A stretch of DNA of 64,000 bases from Permianibacter sp046297695. GTDB taxonomy: Bacteria > Pseudomonadota > Gammaproteobacteria > Enterobacterales > Permianibacteraceae. Positions within the stretch are counted from its first letter, which is position 1; every line of letters starts with the position of its first letter. The notes below the pieces were generated by a model that saw only the letters and a program-made list of their open reading frames with translations, did no database searches and had not been told where the DNA came from. A program made the position numbers and the translations under genes. Positions 42,098 to 51,285 of this stretch are shown here, one piece after another. Where the stretch lies: positions 25,818 through 89,817 of the forward strand of contig JBKBHF010000010.1 of the NCBI GenBank assembly GCA_046297695.1, written 5' to 3'.

Positions 42098-43378
42098 TCA
42101 ATTCAAGATGGCATAGGTCGCCATGCTGGCCATCAGGCCGAGCAGCGCGGCCCAGCCGACTTTCTTCAGGTACCAGCCGAACGGGATCTTTTCGATACCC
42201 ATCGCAGCGACGCCGGCAGCCGAACCGATGATCAAACAGCTGCCACCGACACCGGCGGCAAGTGCCAGCAATTCCCAGAATGTGCCATCGATGCTGTACA
42301 GGCCGACTTCGGTTGCCAGCGGATACATTTTCATTGCGGCGGCAACCAGCGGCACGTTGTCGATAATGGCCGACAGCACACCAATGGCAAAGGTCAGTTC
42401 GTACACGCTGCTGAACCAGTTGGCGAGCGTACCAGCCAGTTGTTCAAGCAAGCCGAGTGTCCCGAGCGAGGCGACCGCCAGCAGAATACCGAGGAAGAAC
42501 AAGACGCTGGCGGTATCAATGCGGGTCAGCACGCCGACCACCGACATCGCATGTTTTTCTTCCAGTGGTTTGTGCCGGTGCAAAATTTCCGTGGTCAGCC
42601 ACAGCACCGACAAACCGAGCAGGATGCCGATATACGGCGGCAAACCGGTCAGCGTTTTGAACACCGGCACGAACAGCAGTGCGCCGACACCCAAACCAAA
42701 AACCAGGTTGCGCTCCCAGACCGGCACCGGCCGCTTTTCATGTTTGTCTTCACCAGCTTTGAGCAGCACGACTTTGCGAATGGTCGGCGTCATCACAAAC
42801 AGCGGCACCAGCAAGCACACCAGCGACGGCAGGAACAGTTGCGAAATGATGCCGCCGGTAGTGATGTGACCGCCGAGCCAGAGCATGGTGGTGGTCAAGT
42901 CGCCGATCGGCGACCAGGCGCCACCGGCGTTGGCGGCGATGATGATGATGCCGGCAAACGGCCAGCGACCTTCGCCGGCCGGTACCAGACGACGCACCAG
43001 CGACAGCATCACAATGGTGGTGGTCAGATTGTCGAGCACCGCCGACAGGAAGAAGGTGACCAGACCGATGATCCACATCAGCTTGACCGGATTGTCGGAA
43101 CGTACGATACGGGTCACCAGACTGAAGCCTTCGTGGGCATCGACCAGTTCGACGATGGTCATGGCGCCGAGCAGGAAGATCAGCAGCGGAGCGATTTCCG
43201 CCACGTGATGCGACAGGTGCTCATTGACACCGTCGTGGCCGCCGCCGACCGCCGTCAGCGTCCACAGGATGACGCCGGTCAGCAGCGCCGGTGCCGCTTT
43301 GTTGATATGCAAATTGTGTTCAAGGGCAATCAGCAAATAGCCGATCACGAAAACCGCCAGAACGATTGTTATAAACAT
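42098..43378 (-). CDS. nhaD: NhaD-type sodium:proton antiporter
   Basis: A 426-residue polytopic antiporter with ~12 membrane segments that expels Na+ in exchange for protons. Conserved blocks are FFLSAVLDNLTTTIVMLSLV, IIIAANAGGAWSPIGDLTTT and GVLSAIIDNVPLVAAAMKMY, in which the DN pairs are probable cation ligands. It ends 10 bases before the bidirectional terminator. A hairpin (43430–43452) lies in its upstream region. Confidence 0.92.
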   Translation of the reverse strand: MFITIVLAVFVIGYLLIALEHNLHINKAAPALLTGVILWTLTAVGGGHDGVNEHLSHHVAEIAPLLIFLLGAMTIVELVDAHEGFSLVTRIVRSDNPVKLMWIIGLVTFFLSAVLDNLTTTIVMLSLVRRLVPAGEGRWPFAGIIIIAANAGGAWSPIGDLTTTMLWLGGHITTGGIISQLFLPSLVCLLVPLFVMTPTIRKVVLLKAGEDKHEKRPVPVWERNLVFGLGVGALLFVPVFKTLTGLPPYIGILLGLSVLWLTTEILHRHKPLEEKHAMSVVGVLTRIDTASVLFFLGILLAVASLGTLGLLEQLAGTLANWFSSVYELTFAIGVLSAIIDNVPLVAAAMKMYPLATEVGLYSIDGTFWELLALAAGVGGSCLIIGSAAGVAAMGIEKIPFGWYLKKVGWAALLGLMASMATYAILN

Positions 43379-43429
43379 GAGGTTCAGCCGGAGGATTACA
43401 GGTGGGCGGCTATTCCAGCAGACGCCAAA

Positions 43430-43452
43430 AGTGCCAGCAAGGGGCTGGCACT
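43430..43452 (-). other. Hairpin between nhaD and the mmuM-like remnant
   Basis: AGTGCCAGC / GCTGGCACT, a perfect 9-base-pair stem with a 5-base loop. On the minus strand it is followed by TTTTGG. It could be the old terminator of the decayed methyltransferase gene ending at 43560, or a leader element of nhaD. Confidence 0.5.
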
Positions 43453-43559
43453 ATTTACCGGATTTGCACAAATTGTATTTTGACAAATATAACGATTGGC
43501 GATCAGACCCGCGCTGCGTTATTGCGCTGCTGCGGCGCAATCGGAGGTGCCGCGAACGC

Positions 43560-43840
43560 CTACGCCATGGCGTGGACATGGCGATGGTCCGAGCCGCAAC
43601 AAGCATCGACCAGCCGCAGTGCCGGCAGCAATTCTTTCAGCTCCAAGGATTGCTGACTGAGTTCGAGCGGATTGCCCGCATCGAGTCCGGTGCTTTCATA
43701 CAGCTCGGCATGCTTGCGTCATGAAACATTGGCGCAAATGCCGGTAATCTGCCGCATCACGATGCATCGCCATGCAGGCGCTGGTGGAAATGGTTCGGAT
43801 GGGCATAGTCGATCTGCAATACGCCGCGAAATGAACGGTC
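43560..43840 (-). pseudogene. Remnant of a homocysteine S-methyltransferase gene
   Basis: Translated on the minus strand, GVLQIDYAHPNHFHQRL (about 43780–43830) resembles the family motif INCAHPxHF. A frame change then leads to ITGICANVS, a stop, and RKHAELYESTGLDAGNPLEL. The C-terminal LVDACCGSDHRHVHAMA matches the zinc-binding GGCCGTDxRH region, with GG changed to DA. There is a frameshift near 43765 and an in-frame stop near 43720. The N-terminal two thirds are missing. The family transfers a methyl group to homocysteine. Confidence 0.65.
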
Positions 43841-43850
43841 AGGGCATCCG

Positions 43851-44165
43851 CTGAGCGGCCTCGCCGAGCGTTCGCTCAAGCGCCGGTTTCAACTCACCGT
43901 CGGTATGTCGCCACTGGAATACGCTCATACCCGGCGGCAGGAAGAGGCCAAGCAGATGCTGGAGGCCACCCATGCGCCGATCGAGGCCGTTGCCCACAAC
44001 GTGGGCCAATAAGATGCTGGCTTTTTCAGCCGGCTGTTCCGGTGCCAGCTCAACCTGACCCCGGCGCAGTACCGCAAAGGCTTCGGTGCGTGCGGCGGTC
44101 CCCGGCCGGGCGTGAATACGAATTCACCGCATCCCGATATGCATTCCATGCATATCAACGCATAA
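43851..44165 (+). pseudogene. Remnant of a GlxA-type AraC-family regulator gene
   Basis: The frame reads LAERSLKRRFQLTVGMSPLE, EEAKQMLEATHAPIEAVAHN, VGQ, a TAA stop at 44010, then DAGFFSRLFRCQLNLTPAQY. This is the C-terminal double helix-turn-helix of the GlxA/FtrA regulators, in which the stop falls where VGYEDxSFFSRLF has its Glu. The sensor domain and first part of the DNA-binding domain are absent. It is certainly non-functional as read. Confidence 0.75.
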
Positions 44166-44283
44166 ATTTTCGATATACCCCTTCAACAAAGCCGATTTTC
44201 TTGGTATTGCTGCATGGCAGCAGCATAAATATCCCCAAACAGCCTTCCATGCTGCTGCATTGCACCGTGACGGAGACCGGTCC

Positions 44284-47200
44284 ATGCAGCCACAGAAACT
44301 TCTCTATAGCCCCCGCGACGAGCGCGACAACTGCGGTTTCGGCCTGATTGCCGATATGGCCGGCAAGGCCAGCCACGAGCTGCTGGCGACCGCGCTGACT
44401 GCACTCGCCAACCTGTCCCACCGCGGTGCCATCGGCGCCGACGGCAAGACCGGTGACGGCTGCGGCATTCTGATGGCCATGCCCGATGCATTCTTCCGCC
44501 AGTACGCCGCTCAGGCGAAACTACACCTGACCCCGCAATTCGCGGTCGGCATGGTGTTCCTGCCGACTGACTTCGAGGCCGCCAAGCGCTGCCGCGAGGA
44601 GCTGACCAAACAGCTGCGGCAGGAACTGCTGACTGTTGCCGGCTGGCGCGAGGTGCCGACCGATCCGTCCGTGCTCGGCCAAATAGCGGCGGCATCGCTG
44701 CCGCGCATCGAACAGGTGCTGGTCAACAGTCCGGCCGGTTGGAGCAAACACGATCTGGAGCGGCGCCTGTTTATGGCGCGTCGCCGGACCGAGAAAGCGC
44801 TGGCGGCGGAGAAGGGCTTCTACATCTGCACGCTGTCGGGCCTTGTGATTGTTTACAAGGCCCTGGCGATGCCGGTCGATCTGACCACCTTCTATCCGGA
44901 TCTGAAAGATCCGCGGCTGACCACGTCGATTGCGCTGTTTCACCAGCGCTTTTCCACCAACACCACGCCGCAATGGCGGCTCGCCCAGCCGTTCCGGTTT
45001 CTGGCGCACAACGGCGAGATCAACACCATTTCCGGCAACCGCGCCTGGGCGCGGGCGCGCGGGCCGAAATTCATCACGCCACTGATTCCGGATCTGCAGA
45101 CGGCCGCGCCGTTTGTATCGGAAGACGGTTCCGACTCGATGTCGCTCGACAACATGCTGGAAGTCTGTCTCGCTGGCGGCATGGACATTTACCGGGCGCT
45201 GCGCCTGCTGGTGCCGCCGGCCTGGGAAAACCGCGATGACATGGATCCGGACCTGCGTGCGTTTTACGAATTCAACGCTGGCCACATGGAGCCATGGGAC
45301 GGTCCGGCCGGCATCGTCATGACCACCGGTCGCCATGTGGCCTGCACCCTGGATCGCAATGGTCTGCGGCCGGCGCGTTATGTGATCACGGACAACGGCT
45401 GGCTGACGCTGTCGTCAGAAGTTGGCGTCTGGGATTACGCGCCGGAAAGCGTGATTGAAAAAGGCCGGGTCGGCCCCGGTGAAATGCTGGCGCTCGATAC
45501 CGAAACCGGCGAGCTGTGGCGCTCAGGCGCCATCGATCTGTTGCTGAAAGAACGGCACCCGTACAAGCACTGGCTGGAGCAGCACAGCCACACCGTCAAC
45601 ATCCCGAACGAAGATGTGCTCGGTGAGCCGGCGCTGAACAAAACCCAGCTGAAAATCTGGCAGAAACTGTTTGGCATCAGTCGCGAAGAACGCGAGCAGG
45701 TGCTGCGCGTGCTGGCCGAACAGGGCCAGGAAGCGATTGGCTCGATGGGTGATGACACGCCGCTGGCAGTGCTGTCGCAGCAATCACGTTCCATTTTCGA
45801 TTACTTCCGTCAGCAGTTCGCCCAGGTCACCAACCCGCCGATCGATCCGCTGCGCGAAAGTTATGTGATGACGCTGAACACCCGGCTCGGTTCGGAACAC
45901 AATGTGTTCGCCGAAGCGACCGGCGAGGCGCAGCGCTACGTGCTGCATTCGCCGATCCTGTCGCACGGCGTGTTCCGCTTCCTGACCAGTGCCAGCCGCG
46001 CCAAAGGCCGGGTGCTGTCGCTGACGGCCGCACTCGATGAATCGCTGGAAGCGGCCATTGATCGGCTGGTCAATACGGCGGTTGACGCGGTACGCAGCGG
46101 CACCGTGATGCTGGTGCTGTCCGATCGCGAGCAGCATGCCGAGTTCTACCCGATCCCGGCGGTACTGGCCTGCGGCGCCATTCATCAACGCCTGATTCAG
46201 GAAGGCCTGCGCGTCGATGCCAACCTGATCGTCGAAACCGCCAGCGCGCGCGATCCGCATCAGTTCGCGGTTTTGATTGGCTGCGGTGCCACCAGTGTCT
46301 ATCCGTGGCTGGCTTACGCGGTCATCAGCGATCTGGCCGCCGATGGTGAGTCGGAAAAAGCGCTGACCAAGTACCGCAAAGGCATCGAAAAAGGCCTGCT
46401 GAAAATCCTGTCCAAGATGGGCATCAGCGCCATCCAGAGCTACCGCGGTGCGCAGTTGTTTGAAGCGATTGGCCTGCATGCGGAAGTGGTCGAACGCTGC
46501 TTCCCGGAAGTGGCTTGCCGCATTCAAGGCGCCACCTTTGCTGATCTGCAGGCCGATATTCTGCGCCTGCACAAACAGGCGTGGGATGAGCGCGTTTCGT
46601 TGAACCTCGGCGGTTTGCTCAAGTACCAGCACGGCGGCGAGTACCATGCCTGGTCGCCGGATGTGGTGCAGACGCTGCAGCAAGCCGTCAGCAGCGGTGA
46701 TGAAGACGCCTACCGGCGTTACGCTGCGCTGGTCAATCAGCGGCCGGTAGCGATGCTGCGCGATTTGTTGCAAGTTCGGGATGACATTGCGGCGAAACCG
46801 GTGACGCCGAAGCAACTGGACGCCGTGCAAGATGAGAGCAGCATCCTGCGGCAGTTCGATTCAGCCGGGATGTCCATCGGCGCGCTGTCGCCGGAAGCCC
46901 ATGAAACGCTGGCGCTGGCGATGAATCGCATCGGCGGGCGCTCCAATTCCGGTGAAGGCGGTGAAGATCCGAAACGTTACGGCACCGAGCGCGTATCCAA
47001 GATCAAGCAAATCGCTTCAGGTCGCTTTGGTGTCACACCGGCTTATCTGATGAGCGCGGAAGTGCTGCAGATCAAGATCGCCCAGGGCGCCAAACCGGGC
47101 GAGGGTGGTCAGCTGCCGGGCGACAAAGTCAGTGCCGAGATCGCTGCGCTACGCCATGCCACGCCGGGCATCACTTTGATCTCGCCGCCGCCGCATCACG

Positions 47201-48726
47201 ACATTTACTCCATTGAAGATCTGGCCCAGCTGATTTTCGATCTGAAGTCGATCAACCCGAAAGCACTGGTGTCGGTCAAGCTGGTCGCTGAAGCGGGCAT
47301 TGGCACCATTGCTTGCGGTGTCGTCAAATGCGGAGCCGATCTCATCACCATTTCCGGTTACGACGGCGGTACCGGCGCCTCGCCACTGACCTCGGTCAAA
47401 TACGCCGGCGGCCCGTGGGAGCTCGGTTTGGCGGAAGTGCAACAGGCACTGGTCGCCAATGGCCTGCGTGACCGCGTGGTGCTGCAGGTTGATGGCGGCT
47501 TCAAGACCGGCCTCGATGTGGTCAAGGCCGCTATCCTCGGCGCCGATAGTTTTGGCTTCGGCACTGCGCCAATGATCGCGATGGGTTGCAAGTACCTGCG
47601 CATCTGCCATCTGAACAACTGCGCCACCGGTGTTGCGACGCAGAATCTGACGCTGCGCAAGCAACACTTTGTCGGCACCGCCGAAAAGGTCATCAACTTC
47701 TTCCGCTTTGTTGCCCAGGATACGCGCGAATGGCTGGCCCGCTTCGGCGTCAGTGATTTGAAAGCGCTGCAAGGCCGCACCGATCTGCTGCAGATCGCCG
47801 AGGGTCAGACCGACAAGCAGCTGCACCTGGACATGAAGCCGGTGCTGGCACAGATCGAATCGCCGGTGGTGTATGCCAAGCCGGACGTAGTGGCCGTTCA
47901 GGATCTGAATAGCCAGATCGTCAATGAACTGAAACCGCTGCTGGACGGCAGCGAGCCGATCCGCCGTCACTACCGCATCCGCAACCGCGACCGCAGCGTC
48001 AGCGCCGCACTCGCCGGTGAACTGGCGAGCCGCTACGGTGATGCCGGTTCGCCGCTGCCGATCCAACTGCAATTCCGCGGCAATGCCGGCCAGAGCTTTG
48101 GCGTCTGGAACGCCGCCGGTGTCGAGCTGCACTTGATCGGTGATGCCAATGACTACGTCGGCAAAGGCATGGCGGGCGGTCGGCTCATTATCCAACCGCC
48201 GGACAATAGCCGCTTCATTGCCGAGCAAACGCCAATCATGGGCAACACCTGTCTGTATGGTGCAACCGGTGGCGAATTGTTTGCCCGCGGCCGCGCGGGT
48301 GAGCGCTTTGCGGTGCGCAATTCCGGCGCCGTTGCCGTCATTGAAGGTTGTGGCGCGCACGGCTGCGAATACATGACCGGTGGTGTCGTCGTCGTGCTCG
48401 GCCGCGCCGGCAAGAATTTCGCCGCCGGCATGAGCGGTGGTCTGGCGTTCGTGCTCGATCAGGATGGCGACTTCCATCGCCGGGTCAACGCGGAACTGGT
48501 CGAAGTGATCCCGCTTGCCGATGTGCACATGCCGGGCTTCTCGCAATACCTGCGCGGCTTGCTGGAAACACACGCCAAATACACCGGCAGCCGTATCGGC
48601 GCCGCGCTGGCGCGCGAATTCGGCAGTGCGATTCGCCAGTTCAAGGTGGTCAAGCCGCGGCAGTTTGCGCTGCAGGCCTTGCTGCCGACCCAACATAAAA
48701 CCGTCAAGTTGGAGGTTGTTGCATGA
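44284..48726 (+). CDS. gltB: Glutamate synthase (NADPH) large subunit
   Basis: A 1480-residue GOGAT alpha subunit that makes two glutamates from glutamine and 2-oxoglutarate. A 16-residue propeptide precedes C17 (ERDNCGFGL), the N-terminal amidotransferase nucleophile after cleavage. The class II glutaminase runs to ~430 (FHQRFSTNTTPQWRLAQPF). The central and FMN-binding synthase domains (~870–1200) have GRSNSGEGGEDPKRY and ISGYDGGTGASPLTS. The 3Fe-4S cysteines lie in CHLNNCATGVATQ near 1120. The C-terminal beta-helix ends the protein. Its stop overlaps gltD by 4 bases. Confidence 0.97.
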   Translation: MQPQKLLYSPRDERDNCGFGLIADMAGKASHELLATALTALANLSHRGAIGADGKTGDGCGILMAMPDAFFRQYAAQAKLHLTPQFAVGMVFLPTDFEAAKRCREELTKQLRQELLTVAGWREVPTDPSVLGQIAAASLPRIEQVLVNSPAGWSKHDLERRLFMARRRTEKALAAEKGFYICTLSGLVIVYKALAMPVDLTTFYPDLKDPRLTTSIALFHQRFSTNTTPQWRLAQPFRFLAHNGEINTISGNRAWARARGPKFITPLIPDLQTAAPFVSEDGSDSMSLDNMLEVCLAGGMDIYRALRLLVPPAWENRDDMDPDLRAFYEFNAGHMEPWDGPAGIVMTTGRHVACTLDRNGLRPARYVITDNGWLTLSSEVGVWDYAPESVIEKGRVGPGEMLALDTETGELWRSGAIDLLLKERHPYKHWLEQHSHTVNIPNEDVLGEPALNKTQLKIWQKLFGISREEREQVLRVLAEQGQEAIGSMGDDTPLAVLSQQSRSIFDYFRQQFAQVTNPPIDPLRESYVMTLNTRLGSEHNVFAEATGEAQRYVLHSPILSHGVFRFLTSASRAKGRVLSLTAALDESLEAAIDRLVNTAVDAVRSGTVMLVLSDREQHAEFYPIPAVLACGAIHQRLIQEGLRVDANLIVETASARDPHQFAVLIGCGATSVYPWLAYAVISDLAADGESEKALTKYRKGIEKGLLKILSKMGISAIQSYRGAQLFEAIGLHAEVVERCFPEVACRIQGATFADLQADILRLHKQAWDERVSLNLGGLLKYQHGGEYHAWSPDVVQTLQQAVSSGDEDAYRRYAALVNQRPVAMLRDLLQVRDDIAAKPVTPKQLDAVQDESSILRQFDSAGMSIGALSPEAHETLALAMNRIGGRSNSGEGGEDPKRYGTERVSKIKQIASGRFGVTPAYLMSAEVLQIKIAQGAKPGEGGQLPGDKVSAEIAALRHATPGITLISPPPHHDIYSIEDLAQLIFDLKSINPKALVSVKLVAEAGIGTIACGVVKCGADLITISGYDGGTGASPLTSVKYAGGPWELGLAEVQQALVANGLRDRVVLQVDGGFKTGLDVVKAAILGADSFGFGTAPMIAMGCKYLRICHLNNCATGVATQNLTLRKQHFVGTAEKVINFFRFVAQDTREWLARFGVSDLKALQGRTDLLQIAEGQTDKQLHLDMKPVLAQIESPVVYAKPDVVAVQDLNSQIVNELKPLLDGSEPIRRHYRIRNRDRSVSAALAGELASRYGDAGSPLPIQLQFRGNAGQSFGVWNAAGVELHLIGDANDYVGKGMAGGRLIIQPPDNSRFIAEQTPIMGNTCLYGATGGELFARGRAGERFAVRNSGAVAVIEGCGAHGCEYMTGGVVVVLGRAGKNFAAGMSGGLAFVLDQDGDFHRRVNAELVEVIPLADVHMPGFSQYLRGLLETHAKYTGSRIGAALAREFGSAIRQFKVVKPRQFALQALLPTQHKTVKLEVVA

Positions 48727-50093
48727 GCAGCGGCATGAGCGTTCTTGAGTTTCTGGAGCGTCCGCGCACCGAGCCGGGCAAGCTGCCGCTGCTGGAGCGG
48801 CAGAGTGAATTCCGCGAAATCTATCGCGCCTTCGTCAACGAAGAAGCGGTGCAGCAGTCGAGTCGTTGCCTGTCCTGCGGCAATCCGTATTGCGCGTGGA
48901 AATGCCCGGTGCACAACGACATCCCGGGCTGGCTCGATCTGGCTGCCAAAGGTCGCATTTGGGAAGCGGCAGAGCTGGCTCACGAAACCAATTCGCTGCC
49001 GGAAATCTGTGGCCGGGTTTGCCCGCAGGATCGCTTGTGCGAAGGCGCTTGCACGCTGAACACCGGTTTTGGCGCGGTCACCATTGGCGCGATGGAAAAA
49101 TGGATTGTCGACAACGCTTTTGCCCAGGGCTGGCGACCGGATCTGTCGCATGTCCGCAAAACCGGCAAGCGCGTGGCGATTGTCGGCTCCGGCCCGGCCG
49201 GGCTTTCCTGTGCCGATGTGTTGGCGCGTCACGGCGTCGAGGCGGTGGTGTTCGACAAACAGGACGAGATCGGTGGCCTGCTGATGTTCGGCATTCCGGA
49301 ATTCAAACTGGAAAAGCGCGTGGTGCGCCAGCGCCGCGAGATTTTCGAAAGCATGGGCATTCGTTTTGAACTCGGTTGCGAGATCGGCCGCGATGTCGCC
49401 GTTGAAAAACTGCTACTGGATTTCGATGCCGTGTTCTTGGGCCTCGGCACGTACAAAGCCGTGAACGGCGGCTTCCCCGGCGAAAGCTCTACCGGTGTGC
49501 ACCAGGCGCTGGATTACCTGATTGGCAATGTCCGCCATCACCAGAAACTGCCGGCGCAGGGCAAGGGCTATATCGACTTGATGGGCCAGCGTGTGCTGGT
49601 GCTCGGTGGTGGCGACACCGCGATGGACTGCGTCCGTACCGCCGTGCGTCAGGGCGCCGCGCAAGTGAGCTGCGTCTATCGCCGTGATGAAGCGAGCATG
49701 CCGGGGTCGCGCAAGGAAGTCGCCAACGCGAAGGAAGAGGGCGTGCAGTTCCTGTGGAATCGGCAACCACAAGCCATTCTGACCGACGCGAGCGGCCATG
49801 CCCGCGGTGTTGAAGTGAAAGTCTCGGACACCGGCGCCGTCGAAACACTGCAGGCCGATGCGGTGATCATTGCATTCGGTTACCAACCGAATCCGCCGGA
49901 TTGGCTGCGCCCGCTTGGCGTGCAGCTGGATGGCAAAGGCCGAGTGCAAGTCGCCAGCAAACTGCCGTTCCAGACCGCGAATGCAAAAGTGTTTGCTGGT
50001 GGCGATATGGTGCGCGGTGCCGATCTGGTGGTGAATGCCGTGGCGGAAGGGCGGACGGCGGCGAAGAGTATTGTCCAGATGTTGGGCGTGTGA
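48723..50093 (+). CDS. gltD: Glutamate synthase (NADPH) small subunit
   Basis: A 456-residue GOGAT beta subunit that passes electrons from NADPH through FAD and Fe–S clusters to GltB. N-terminal cysteines are CLSCGNPYCAWKCPVHN and CGRVCPQDRLCEGAC. The FAD motif is VAIVGSGPAGLSCADVL and the NADPH motif VLVLGGGDTAMDCVRTAV. VFAGGDMVRGADLVVNAV closes the FAD site. The ATGA overlap with gltB indicates translational coupling. This is the bacterial gltD form. Confidence 0.97.
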   Translation: MSSGMSVLEFLERPRTEPGKLPLLERQSEFREIYRAFVNEEAVQQSSRCLSCGNPYCAWKCPVHNDIPGWLDLAAKGRIWEAAELAHETNSLPEICGRVCPQDRLCEGACTLNTGFGAVTIGAMEKWIVDNAFAQGWRPDLSHVRKTGKRVAIVGSGPAGLSCADVLARHGVEAVVFDKQDEIGGLLMFGIPEFKLEKRVVRQRREIFESMGIRFELGCEIGRDVAVEKLLLDFDAVFLGLGTYKAVNGGFPGESSTGVHQALDYLIGNVRHHQKLPAQGKGYIDLMGQRVLVLGGGDTAMDCVRTAVRQGAAQVSCVYRRDEASMPGSRKEVANAKEEGVQFLWNRQPQAILTDASGHARGVEVKVSDTGAVETLQADAVIIAFGYQPNPPDWLRPLGVQLDGKGRVQVASKLPFQTANAKVFAGGDMVRGADLVVNAVAEGRTAAKSIVQMLGV

Positions 50094-50102
50094 GGTCTTG
50101 CA

Positions 50103-50206
50103 GGGTGGGTCGCCGCTCTCGCACATCCTGCGACCGTAGGACGTGCAGAGCAGCTGTGTGGCATTTGTGCATCCCTGCATGGCACAAAGCATAGCGGACC
50201 CACCGC
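50103..50206. repeat. Imperfect inverted repeat in the gltD downstream spacer
   Basis: GGGTGGGTCGCCGCT (50103–50117) faces AGCGGACCCACCGC (50193–50206), with smaller inverted words such as GTGCATCC…GGCAC between. Likely a decayed member of a GGTGGGTCCGC-type palindromic family. No gene is visible here. Confidence 0.5.
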
Positions 50207-50255
50207 ATCCCTTTCAGGTAAGGCGGCTCCGCGATATTTGAGCTCTCCTACTTCA

Positions 50256-50501
50256 TTAGAGTTGGACCCAAACGGGCTGATTTGGATGATGCTCTTTGAT
50301 CGTCTCGATCGCGTCTGTCAGCAGTTCATAGTCTGTTGGTGGAATTGGATAATTGAAAACCGATACGGAGTGTCTGCTCGTTCTCAGCTCTTCCAGTTTC
50401 GCCTCGGGCAATGCGTCGGCGGAAAGCCAAACTGGCGAACTATCGTCAGCAAAGGCGCAGAAGCTGTTGTAGCCATCCAGCGAAGTGATCAGAAAAACCA
50501 T
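50256..50501 (-). CDS. Conserved-looking hypothetical small protein
   Basis: About 81 residues, acidic, starting MVFLITSLDGYNSFCAFADD, with WLSADALPEAKLEELRTSRH in the middle and a short C-terminal PNQPVWVQL. I do not recognise a family. It begins 17 bases after the lpxH stop on the same strand, so it is likely the last gene of ppiB–lpxH. A frame is open further upstream into lpxH (to 50552) but the ATG at 50501 avoids overlap. No membrane segment or signal peptide. Confidence 0.55.
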   Translation of the reverse strand: MVFLITSLDGYNSFCAFADDSSPVWLSADALPEAKLEELRTSRHSVSVFNYPIPPTDYELLTDAIETIKEHHPNQPVWVQL

Positions 50502-50517
50502 TGATTTAGCAATCCAT

Positions 50518-51234
50518 TCAAACCAACGTAACCAATTCCATCTCGACATCACACTTCACAATCTTTGCGCTGTGATGCCAATCGCCCAGTACCAGCCGTT
50601 CAGCCGCTTTGCCGCGCAAGGTAAAGCCATGCACGGCCGGCCGATGGGTGTGGCCGTGGATGCAGTGCCAGACATCGTGCCGGGCCATGTGCAGTTCCAG
50701 CGTTTGTTGGTTCACGTCGGTGATGTATTCGGCCTTGTTCTGCTGGCTGTCGCGGCTTTTGCGGCGCAAGTCGGCGGCAACGGCTTTGCGTTCGGCCAGC
50801 GGTTTGCCGAGAAAGGCCTGGCGCCAGGCCGGTGAGCGGACCATCTCGCGGAAGTGCTGGTAGTCCTTGTCGTCGGTGCAGAGCTGGTCGCCGTGCAGCA
50901 GCAGCGTGCGCTGGCTGGCCAGTTCCACCACCGTTTCATCCGGCAGTAGCGTGCCGCCGCAACGCGCGGCAAAACCTTCACCGAGCAGAAAATCACGGTT
51001 GCCGTGAATAAATCCAAGTTTGCCACCGCGATCGGCAAAGGCTTTGAACGCGGCGCAGACCTTAGCGTTGAACGGATCGTCATCGTCATCGCCAACCCAG
51101 GCTTCAAACAGATCGCCCAGCACATACAGCGCCTGCGCCTTGCTGGCTTTTTCCTGCATGAAGCGGAAGAACAGCGCTGCTGAATCGCTGGCTTCTTCGC
51201 AGAGGTGCAAATCGGAGATGAGATACGTTGTCAT
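50518..51234 (-). CDS. lpxH: UDP-2,3-diacylglucosamine diphosphatase LpxH
   Basis: A 238-residue peripheral membrane phosphodiesterase that hydrolyses UDP-diacylglucosamine to lipid X in lipid A synthesis. Mn-binding motifs are in order: ISDLHLCE, LGDLFEAW, HGNRDFL, LLHGDQLCTDD and HGHTHRPAVHG. The ppiB–lpxH pair diverging from cysS is the enteric arrangement. The ATG at 51234 is chosen over an upstream in-frame codon. Confidence 0.95.
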   Translation of the reverse strand: MTTYLISDLHLCEEASDSAALFFRFMQEKASKAQALYVLGDLFEAWVGDDDDDPFNAKVCAAFKAFADRGGKLGFIHGNRDFLLGEGFAARCGGTLLPDETVVELASQRTLLLHGDQLCTDDKDYQHFREMVRSPAWRQAFLGKPLAERKAVAADLRRKSRDSQQNKAEYITDVNQQTLELHMARHDVWHCIHGHTHRPAVHGFTLRGKAAERLVLGDWHHSAKIVKCDVEMELVTLV

Positions 51235-51251
51235 GATGTCGTCCGCCCAAA

Positions 51252-51281
51252 ACAATCGCGCCCACCGAAGTGGGCGCGCCG
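51252..51281 (-). terminator. Hairpin terminator after ppiB
   Basis: CGCGCCCAC / GTGGGCGCG with loop CGAA (TTCG on the minus strand), followed on minus by ATTGTTTT. It lies 5 bases past the ppiB stop and upstream of lpxH, so it may only partly separate the two. Confidence 0.75.
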
Positions 51282-51285
51282 TACC

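Noticed and set aside
43377..43724. A 115-codon plus-strand frame beside nhaD
   Set aside because: It is antisense to the recognisable methyltransferase remnant, which explains the sequence better.
47149..48696. A 515-codon open frame antisense to gltB
   Set aside because: gltB is unmistakable through this stretch, and the antisense product is a low-complexity shadow.
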